A stretch of DNA of 9,159 nt from Alphaproteobacteria bacterium. GTDB taxonomy: Bacteria > Pseudomonadota > Alphaproteobacteria > UBA2136 > UBA6156. Of this stretch, positions 1 through 4,995 are shown in pieces (position 1 is the stretch's first letter; the number at the start of each line of letters is the position of its first letter). The translations under genes and the position numbers were made by a program. Below the pieces are notes generated by a model. The model was not told the origin of the DNA, did no database searches, and was given only the letters and a program-made list of their open reading frames with translations. Where the stretch lies: NCBI GenBank assembly GCA_027489415.1, contig JAIXZU010000039.1, positions 1 to 9,159 of the forward strand, given 5' to 3'.

Positions 1-1
1 T

Positions 2-670
2 GCCTTCATGGAAAAGCTGTACAGCAGCACGGCCTTCGGAAGCATCTCCGGTCTGCTCGCCACCAACGACACGCACTTCGAGGCCGAATACAAGTTCAGC
101 CCCGAAGCCGCCGTCTTCCAGTTCCATCAGGGCTGGGGAACGGACGAGCAGAACTACACCTTCAACCTGAAGGCTGTCCGCGAACGGCTCAACACCTTCG
201 AACTGTTCAAGAACAAGTTCGACATGTGGGCCGAATCCTCCGACGTCGGCGTTCCTGCCGATCAGTTGCAGTTCGCAAGCGAGCTCGAACGGGCGGCCTA
301 CAACAGGCTCTTCGCGGTCCAATGGCCCACTGCGGACGAAAACAGCGACATGACGCGGAAGTACTTCTTCAATTTGCTGAAGACAACCAACGTCACCACG
401 CTCGTCTTCACCGGCGTCGCCACGGACTACTGCGTCTACTGCGGCATCGCGGGCGCTCTGGCAAACGGCTTCAACGCCATCCTGCTGGAAGACCTCAGCG
501 CCGGCATCTTCGTGCCCTCCATTCCGGGCGGCACGGGGCGCTACGACACCGAACAGTACCAAGGCGCCGCCAACCTCGAAGACCTCATCGCCTCGCGCCC
601 GCTTCTCAAGCAGGCCCAGGCCGAAGGCCGCCTGCACGTCATGTCGTCCGACGCGTTTCTCGCACTCTAA
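2..670 (+). CDS. pncA: Nicotinamidase (isochorismatase-like hydrolase), 5'-truncated by the window edge
   Basis: Predicted to hydrolyse nicotinamide to nicotinate and ammonia in the cytoplasm, the entry step of deamidating NAD salvage. The frame is open to the left edge, so the first visible ATG (position 8) is probably internal; the usual N-terminal DxQNDF-type strand with the first catalytic Asp is missing. Residues below are numbered from that ATG. Visible are a D-x-H metal-site motif (DTH, 21-23), an H-x3-GT segment (40-45), a Lys-rich stretch KNKFDMW (68-74) that probably supplies the catalytic Lys, and the nucleophile motif TGVATDYCV with Cys142. The motif is followed by the typical alanine/glycine-rich helix and LLEDLSAGI strand. 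TAA stop at 668-670. The next gene, nadE, starts 70 bp downstream on the same strand. Another isochorismatase-family amidase is possible, but the ATDYCV motif and NAD-gene neighbours favour nicotinamidase. Confidence 0.85.
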   Translation, partial: AFMEKLYSSTAFGSISGLLATNDTHFEAEYKFSPEAAVFQFHQGWGTDEQNYTFNLKAVRERLNTFELFKNKFDMWAESSDVGVPADQLQFASELERAAYNRLFAVQWPTADENSDMTRKYFFNLLKTTNVTTLVFTGVATDYCVYCGIAGALANGFNAILLEDLSAGIFVPSIPGGTGRYDTEQYQGAANLEDLIASRPLLKQAQAEGRLHVMSSDAFLAL

Positions 671-677
671 GTCACTC

Positions 678-706
678 GCCACCCCGCGCAATCAGCGCGG
701 GGTGGC
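678..706 (+). other. Intergenic 12-bp GC-rich hairpin without U-tract
   Basis: A perfect inverted repeat, GCCACCCCGCGC (678-689) and GCGCGGGGTGGC (695-706), separated by the 5-nt loop AATCA, lies between the nicotinamidase stop and the nadE ribosome binding site. It is followed by CCCCC rather than T residues, so it is not a classical intrinsic terminator. By inference it may stabilise the upstream transcript end or cause partial termination within the operon. Confidence 0.75.
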
Positions 707-727
707 CCCCAAACTGCCTACACTTTC

Positions 728-733
728 AAGGAG
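728..733 (+). promoter_or_regulatory. Ribosome binding site of nadE
   Basis: AAGGAG lies 7 nt before the ATG at 741. It fixes the start there and excludes an in-frame GTG at 702, which lies inside the hairpin upstream. Confidence 0.8.
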
Positions 734-740
734 ACGAACC

Positions 741-2447
741 ATGGAACACAAAATCATAGGCATCCAGTTCAACAGCCGGGTGGGGGACCTCCTCGGCAAC
801 AGCACCCATATGGCGAAGGAAATCCTTCGCCACGAAAACGCGCGCGTCCCGACCATTCTGGTCTTCCCGGAAATGGCCCTCAGCGGCTATCCGCTGCAGG
901 ACCTCGTCCGTGTCCACCAGTTTTCGGACGACGCCCGCACCGTGCTGGAAAACTACCTAGCACCCCTCTGCCTCGGCAACGCCGCAGCCCTCATCGGCTT
1001 CCCGCTCCGGTCCGGCAAGCGCATCTACAATGCGGTTGCCTTCTGTGCGGAAGGCAAGGTGCAGCACATCTTCACCAAAACCGAGCTGCCAAACAACTCG
1101 GTCTTCGACGAAGTGCGCACCTACACACGTGGCAAGCCCTCCGTGTTCACATGGAAGGGCCTGTGCTTCGGCGTCCCGATCTGCGAAGACGTCTGGCACA
1201 AGCGGGTCTGCATGGCCATGAAGCGCGAAGGGGCCCAAATCCTCCTCTCGCCGAATGCCTCACCGTACGACCACGGCAAGTGGTCCCGCCGCTCGGAAGT
1301 TCTGGGCAAGCGGGTCGCCCAAACCGGCCTCCCGCTGCTCTACGTCAACCGCTGGGGCGGCCAGGACGAACTGGTCTTCGACGGCCAGTCCGCCTTGATA
1401 AAAGCCGACGGCACAGTCACTCGCGCCGCAATGTATGAAGATGCGAAAATCATCTTCTATTTTGACGGTAAATCGGTGGAAGAGATCTTCAATTCCAACC
1501 CCTTCCAGCAAGTTGGCTGGGGCGAAGAAGCCTGGAAACACCACGTTCTCGGCCTGAAGGACTACGTCGGCCGCCACAACAAGGGCAAGGCCGTCATCGG
1601 CCTGTCCGGAGGGGTAGACTCCGCCCTCGTGCTCATCCTCGCGGTGGCAGCACTGGGTGCGGAAAACGTCACCGCCATCGGCATGCCGTACGGTCCTTAC
1701 AGTAGCGCTGGCTCGGTCACCGACGCCCGCGCCCTGGCCGAATCCCTCGGTGTCGCCTTCTTCCTGAAGCCTATCGACCCCATCATCAAGGCGGATCGCG
1801 AGATTCTCATGAACGGGGACGGCGCCTTCACTCCTGAAGGCATCACGGAAGAAAACCTGCAGGCCCGCGCCCGCGGCCGGCTGCTGATGACCTTCAGCAA
1901 CGCCGGCTACGGCATGGTGCTCACCACGGGCAACAAGTCAGAAATGAGCGTGGGATACTCGACCCTGTACGGGGACATGAACGGGGGTTACAACCCGATC
2001 AAGGACCTCTACAAGACCGAAGTCTTCAAGCTCTGCCGCTGGTACGCCGAAAACACCGGCACCATCAGCACATGGGCCACGGCCGAAGCGCTGCTGCGGA
2101 TTGTCAACAAGCCGCCAAGCGCCGAACTCCGTGCGGACCAGAAGGACACCGACTCCCTCCCCCCCTACGACATCCTCGACGCGATTCTCGAGCAGATCAT
2201 CGAAAAGATGAAAACGCCCGCAGAAATCAAGCTCAAGGGCGTCGCACCGGAGGTGGTGACGAAGGTCTACAATCTGGTTCGTGGTGCCGAGTTCAAGCGC
2301 CGTCAGGCGCCTCCCGGCACCCGCTGGCACAACGGGGACCTCGACAAGGACTACCGCATGCCCCTCGACAACGGCTACCGCACCGGTGCAGTCAACGACC
2401 GCACCTTCGCACCGCTGCTTGCCCTGCGCAACAGCATGGCCGCCTGA
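741..2447 (+). CDS. nadE: Glutamine-dependent NAD(+) synthetase
   Basis: Converts nicotinate adenine dinucleotide to NAD using ATP and glutamine-derived ammonia, the last step of NAD synthesis. The 568-residue protein has two domains. Residues 1-265 form the carbon-nitrogen hydrolase (glutaminase) domain with the full triad: Glu44 in VFPEM, Lys113 in FTKTE and Cys148 in VPICEDVWH. From about 268 onward is the synthetase domain, with the PP-loop SGGVDS at 289-294, ENLQARARGR at 371-380, TTGNKSE at 395-401, and a metal/substrate segment around DTDSLPPYD (469-477). The C-terminal NGYRTGAVNDRTFAP-like segment is typical of this family. Length matches two-domain NadE proteins of Proteobacteria. 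All catalytic residues are present, so activity is expected. It sits between nicotinamidase and a Nudix-like gene in the same orientation, with GC-rich hairpins on both sides. Confidence 0.97.
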   Translation: MEHKIIGIQFNSRVGDLLGNSTHMAKEILRHENARVPTILVFPEMALSGYPLQDLVRVHQFSDDARTVLENYLAPLCLGNAAALIGFPLRSGKRIYNAVAFCAEGKVQHIFTKTELPNNSVFDEVRTYTRGKPSVFTWKGLCFGVPICEDVWHKRVCMAMKREGAQILLSPNASPYDHGKWSRRSEVLGKRVAQTGLPLLYVNRWGGQDELVFDGQSALIKADGTVTRAAMYEDAKIIFYFDGKSVEEIFNSNPFQQVGWGEEAWKHHVLGLKDYVGRHNKGKAVIGLSGGVDSALVLILAVAALGAENVTAIGMPYGPYSSAGSVTDARALAESLGVAFFLKPIDPIIKADREILMNGDGAFTPEGITEENLQARARGRLLMTFSNAGYGMVLTTGNKSEMSVGYSTLYGDMNGGYNPIKDLYKTEVFKLCRWYAENTGTISTWATAEALLRIVNKPPSAELRADQKDTDSLPPYDILDAILEQIIEKMKTPAEIKLKGVAPEVVTKVYNLVRGAEFKRRQAPPGTRWHNGDLDKDYRMPLDNGYRTGAVNDRTFAPLLALRNSMAA

Positions 2448-2453
2448 ACCCTC

Positions 2454-2476
2454 GGCGGGGGCCCCAAGCCCCCGCC
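2454..2476 (+). other. Intergenic 9-bp GC-rich hairpin without U-tract
   Basis: GGCGGGGGC (2454-2462) and GCCCCCGCC (2468-2476) pair perfectly around the loop CCCAA, starting 6 nt after the nadE stop. No T-run follows, so transcription probably continues into the Nudix-like gene. It resembles the hairpin at 678-706 in position and architecture but not in sequence. Confidence 0.72.
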
Positions 2477-2503
2477 AACCTCTCTCGAAACGGAGTGAAA
2501 CTC

Positions 2504-3094
2504 ATGGATACTCAAGTAAAAAGCCAAGTCACGGATCCCTTCCCCAAGGCCGCCCCCGGTTGTGGTGCAATCCTCTACCGGCGCGGTCCCACGGCCAACA
2601 GCCTCTACGTCGGCTGCGCCTCGCGCAGCTACCGTGTCGGCAAGGGCTTCGGCATTTCCTTCGGCGGCTTCGTCAAGGTGATCGATGTCCTGAAGAAACC
2701 GATCGGTGGTGTGCTTCTGGCAGAAGCCGAAGCCTACCGTGAAGGCCTGGAAGAACTCCCTGGCCTCGGCAAAATTCTGCCGCGCGCCGAGTTCTACGAC
2801 CGCAGCCAGTATCTCACTGGCTTCACCGTCCACACGCCGGATGCCAACAAGGCGCACCAGTGCACCTTCTTTGGTTGCCCGGTCGCGGCGGACGAACAAG
2901 CCGCTATCAGCAAGCTGCGCCCCAGCCGGGAAACGACCGGCCCGCTGGAATTCTATATTCTCAGCTGGCAACCGGGCAATCCGGGTCGCATCACGCTGAA
3001 GACCCCGTCGCCGCTGTTCCACAAGCACGAAAAACGAGCCTTCAAGGCCCTCGCCCAGCTCGCCGCTCGCGGTAAGCTGGAATACATGGAGTAA
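2504..3094 (+). CDS. Nudix-superfamily-like protein with a stretched Nudix box
   Basis: The 196-residue product looks like a Nudix hydrolase, a family that cleaves nucleoside diphosphates linked to another moiety (for example ADP-ribose or NADH). The fold signature starts with the strand CGAILYRRG (20-28), then SFGGFVK (52-58), then the helix AYREGLEELPGL (77-88), which carries the R-E-x-x-E-E core (R79, E80, E83, E84). Against the consensus GX5EX7REUXEEXGU, the Gly-Gly pair is about 10 residues too far upstream and the Gly after EE is displaced by one, so the box is non-canonical. No C-terminal winged helix is obvious, so it is probably not an NrtR-type regulator. The start is supported by GGAG at 2492-2495, 8 nt from the ATG. 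Its stop codon lies inside the nadD ribosome binding site, implying co-translation with nadD. Its substrate cannot be told from sequence; ADP-ribose, NAD(H) or NaAD are contextual guesses. Confidence 0.7.
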   Translation: MDTQVKSQVTDPFPKAAPGCGAILYRRGPTANSLYVGCASRSYRVGKGFGISFGGFVKVIDVLKKPIGGVLLAEAEAYREGLEELPGLGKILPRAEFYDRSQYLTGFTVHTPDANKAHQCTFFGCPVAADEQAAISKLRPSRETTGPLEFYILSWQPGNPGRITLKTPSPLFHKHEKRAFKALAQLAARGKLEYME

Positions 3095-3098
3095 GGAG
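3093..3098 (+). promoter_or_regulatory. Ribosome binding site of nadD overlapping the upstream stop codon
   Basis: AAGGAG shares its first two bases with the TAA stop (3092-3094) of the Nudix-like gene and lies 6 nt before the nadD ATG at 3105. The arrangement favours translational coupling of the two genes. Confidence 0.8.
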
Positions 3099-3104
3099 AA
3101 CACC

Positions 3105-3746
3105 ATGACCATCCACCCCACCCTCATCCTCGGTCTGACGGGCGACCCCGCCCACGAAGGCCACGTCGATGTCTCGCTCTACGGGCATGACCTCGGCTAT
3201 CAGCGGGTGTGGTGGATGCTCACGCCACACAACCCGCTCAAGGCCAAAGCCATGGCCAGTTACGCCCACCGGCGGGAACTGGCCCGGCTGCGGATAAAAG
3301 GGCACGAGGACTACATCGAAATCTCGGATTTCGAAGCAGGCATGACGGTGCTGAACGAAGACATCCGCACCTACACGCTCCTCTCCCACCTGAAAACGGT
3401 CTATCCGGAAACGCCCTTCACCTTCCTGATGGGCGCGGACAACTGGGCCAGCCTCCACTCGTGGGGCCGGTATCAGGAACTCCTGAACCTCTGCAGTATC
3501 CTCATCCTGCCGCGAGAACCCTGGACGGCCCAGCTCCCAAGCTGCCCCGCCTCCCTCGAATTCGCGGCACAGGAGGATACTTCAGAAACCGGCATCGTCC
3601 CGCAGGGCAAGTGGCGCATCGCGCACACGCATATCCTGCACGAAGGCTCCTCCACCTCGGTCCGCAAGGTCCTGAAAAACGGCGAAAGCACCAACGGCCT
3701 CACCGCCGAGCAACTCGCCTACATCCGCCAGCACCACCTCTACTAG
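3105..3746 (+). CDS. nadD: Nicotinate-nucleotide adenylyltransferase (divergent NadD)
   Basis: Predicted to transfer AMP from ATP to nicotinate mononucleotide, giving NaAD for NadE. The 213-residue protein has the nucleotidyltransferase layout. The N-terminal strand LILGLTG leads into DPAHEGH (14-20), an HxGH-type ATP site; TPHNPLK (40-46) is the usual P-x-NPxK region. FLMGADNWASLHSWGRY (107-123) corresponds to the NadD MGADN/W substrate loop. SSTSVRK (182-188) is the SSTxIR-type C-terminal ATP motif, and the ending AEQLAYIRQHHLY is typical of NadD. A notable change is Gly13 where most NadD proteins have Phe (GGTFDPxHxGH). The gene begins 10 bp after the Nudix-like gene and is followed by a terminator, so it closes the first transcription unit. 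NMN specificity instead of NaMN is possible but less consistent with the neighbours. Confidence 0.92.
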   Translation: MTIHPTLILGLTGDPAHEGHVDVSLYGHDLGYQRVWWMLTPHNPLKAKAMASYAHRRELARLRIKGHEDYIEISDFEAGMTVLNEDIRTYTLLSHLKTVYPETPFTFLMGADNWASLHSWGRYQELLNLCSILILPREPWTAQLPSCPASLEFAAQEDTSETGIVPQGKWRIAHTHILHEGSSTSVRKVLKNGESTNGLTAEQLAYIRQHHLY

Positions 3747-3765
3747 GTGCGGCGTTACACGAACC

Positions 3766-3797
3766 AAAACCTCCGGCACCAGCCGGGGGTTTTCTTT
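3766..3797 (+). terminator. Rho-independent terminator after nadD
   Basis: CCTCCGGC (3770-3777) pairs with GCCGGGGG (3782-3789), with one G-T wobble and the loop ACCA. The stem is preceded by AAAA (3766-3769) and followed by TTTTCTTT. The A and T runs can extend the stem. It lies 20 nt downstream of the nadD stop. Confidence 0.85.
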
Positions 3798-3890
3798 ATT
3801 GTATGCAATTATATTTCTTGAATAAACGAAAGAATACAATTAATGTGCTGCCACAAGTAACCATCTCAAAATGTTTCTCATGCCAACCTT
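3798..3890 (+). promoter_or_regulatory. AT-rich spacer with nested inverted repeats, probable promoter region of the ADP-ribosylglycohydrolase gene
   Basis: This spacer is far more AT-rich than the surrounding genes. ATTGTAT (3798-3804) has its exact reverse complement ATACAAT at 3834-3840. The same right arm, extended (3830-3841), also pairs imperfectly with AATTATATTTCTT (3807-3819). TACAAT at 3835-3840 resembles a -10 box, but no well-spaced -35 is clear; TTGTAT (3799-3804) with ATAAAC (3822-3827) is an alternative weak pair at 17-bp spacing. A promoter is likely because a terminator precedes it and a gene with its own ribosome binding site (GAAAGGA, 3891-3897) follows. The exact elements are uncertain. 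Confidence 0.45.
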
Positions 3891-3904
3891 GAAAGGACAT
3901 CAGC

Positions 3905-4816
3905 ATGATCACTCTCGGCCCCGTCACCGCCGTTGCTATCGGGGACGCCTACGGCGCCCAGTACGAATACCGCAAAGGCAGGTACGAAGACTACGCCGCC
4001 ACCAACACCGGTGAATTTCTGGGCGACCACCCGACGCACACCGACTTCAAAGCCGGTCACTACACGGACGACACCCAGATGAGCATCGCCATCGCGGAGC
4101 TGCTCCTGCAGGCCGCGAAAGACGGACAGCTTCCTACCGCCCCCTTCATCGCGCAGCACTTCCTGGACTGCTACATGCGGGACATCCACGCCGGCTACTC
4201 CAAGGGTATGGCCGCCGCCATGGAAAAAGCCTACCGGTCGGACATTCCTCTGGAAATCGTCTGCGCCCAGTTCGGCAAATCCCAAAAATCCGGCGCCGCC
4301 ATGCGGGCAACCCCCATCGGGCTTCTTCCCAATCCACTTTACATGCGCGGTTTTGCACGCAAACAAGGGGAAGTCACCCACATGGGAACGGCATTGAGGG
4401 CAGCGGAGGCAACAGCCTTTGCCGCCCAATACATGCTCTACAAACTCGGCCCGCGCGAACATCTGCTCACCTTCATTACCAACAAAATGCAGGAAATGAA
4501 GTGGATGACGCCTTGGTCAGGCAAGGTCGGTTCACTCGGCATGGAAAGCACCCGCGCCGCGCTCACAGCGGTGGTGCAGGCCACCAGCCTGCGGGACCTC
4601 CTGATCCGCTGCGTCGCCTTCACGGGGGACGTCGACACCGTCGCCGCCATCGCCATGGGCGCCGCCTGGGCGTATGAAGACCTCCCGAACGACCTCCCCG
4701 ACTCTCTCTGGGAAGGCCTCGAAAACGGCCCCTACGGCCGGGAGTATCTGAAAAAGCTCGACGAGCACCTGCTGGCAACCTTCCCGGTTCCCGCCGTAGC
4801 CCACCTCGCTGCTTGA
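3905..4816 (+). CDS. ADP-ribosylglycohydrolase (DraG/ARH family)
   Basis: The 303-residue protein matches the DraG/ARH family, which removes ADP-ribose from protein side chains or other acceptors using two metal ions. The N-terminal helix AIGDAYGAQYE (11-21) corresponds to the family GDALGxxxE motif. YTDDTQM (53-59) supplies the first metal ligands Thr54, Asp55 and Asp56. FTGDVDTVAAIAMGAA (239-254) supplies Asp242, Asp244 and Thr245, equivalent to the C-terminal GDxDT metal site. RATPIGLL (134-141) is another conserved helix. The metal-site residues are complete, so activity is expected. The start is set by GAAAGGA 7 nt upstream. It is a single-gene unit between two terminators, flanked by NAD biosynthesis genes. 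Released ADP-ribose could be handled by the nearby Nudix-like protein (inference). No ADP-ribosyltransferase is visible beside it, so the target is unknown. Confidence 0.9.
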   Translation: MITLGPVTAVAIGDAYGAQYEYRKGRYEDYAATNTGEFLGDHPTHTDFKAGHYTDDTQMSIAIAELLLQAAKDGQLPTAPFIAQHFLDCYMRDIHAGYSKGMAAAMEKAYRSDIPLEIVCAQFGKSQKSGAAMRATPIGLLPNPLYMRGFARKQGEVTHMGTALRAAEATAFAAQYMLYKLGPREHLLTFITNKMQEMKWMTPWSGKVGSLGMESTRAALTAVVQATSLRDLLIRCVAFTGDVDTVAAIAMGAAWAYEDLPNDLPDSLWEGLENGPYGREYLKKLDEHLLATFPVPAVAHLAA

Positions 4817-4838
4817 TGCCCCCACCTGTTATCGAAGC

Positions 4839-4878
4839 AATCCCCTCCCCGCCGCACCAGCGCCGGGGAGGATTTTTT
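4839..4878 (+). terminator. Rho-independent terminator after the ADP-ribosylglycohydrolase gene
   Basis: CCTCCCCG (4844-4851) pairs with CGGGGAGG (4864-4871), followed by A and six T residues (4873-4878). The interior contains a short additional GC-rich segment with one mismatch. AAT before the stem can pair with ATT after it if two C residues bulge. Confidence 0.85.
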
Positions 4879-4980
4879 ATTATGTATTCAACATTATTTT
4901 CACAAATATCATTTGTATCCAAACATCACATCAGGCATAGTAAAAAACGAACACACCGTTCAATCTTCCCGTCCGCTTCT
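4879..4980 (+). promoter_or_regulatory. AT-rich leader of the nicotinate phosphoribosyltransferase gene, with a palindrome and candidate promoter
   Basis: ACAAAT (4902-4907) and ATTTGT (4911-4916) form a 6-bp inverted repeat with a 3-nt centre, a size typical of a dimeric repressor site. TTGTAT (4913-4918) and CATAGT (4936-4941), 17 bp apart, form a weak sigma70-like pair that would overlap this palindrome. The spacer follows a terminator, so a promoter is expected here, but the box assignments are tentative. I recognise no known NAD riboswitch in it. Confidence 0.4.
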
Positions 4981-4981
4981 G

Positions 4982-4988
4982 AAAGGAG
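4982..4988 (+). promoter_or_regulatory. Ribosome binding site deciding the phosphoribosyltransferase start
   Basis: AAAGGAG lies 7 nt before the ATG at 4996. Upstream in-frame ATG codons (for example 4813 and 4882) have no such site and would put the terminator and AT-rich leader inside the coding region. Confidence 0.8.
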
Positions 4989-4995
4989 ACATCCC

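Noticed and set aside
702..740. GTG start at 702 for nadE
   Set aside because: It lies within a perfect 12-bp hairpin and lacks a ribosome binding site; AAGGAG precedes the ATG at 741 and family homology begins there.
2504..3094. NrtR-type transcriptional regulator identity for the Nudix-like gene
   Set aside because: NrtR has a C-terminal winged-helix domain after the Nudix part; this 196-residue protein shows no recognisable one, and its RExxEE core is retained.
2375..3127. Minus-strand open frame of 250 codons across the Nudix-like gene and both its junctions
   Set aside because: It overlaps the nadE end, the hairpin and the Nudix-like gene, and has low-complexity Arg/Gly/Glu-rich sequence. 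It is a shadow of the plus-strand genes.
4813..4995. In-frame N-terminal extension of the phosphoribosyltransferase starting at 4813 or 4882
   Set aside because: It would translate through a terminator and an AT-rich leader, the added residues are not family-like, and a good ribosome binding site precedes 4996.
4879..4995. NAD-sensing riboswitch upstream of the phosphoribosyltransferase gene
   Set aside because: Only a short palindrome is visible; I cannot match the conserved core of a known NAD riboswitch, and a covariance-model search would be needed.
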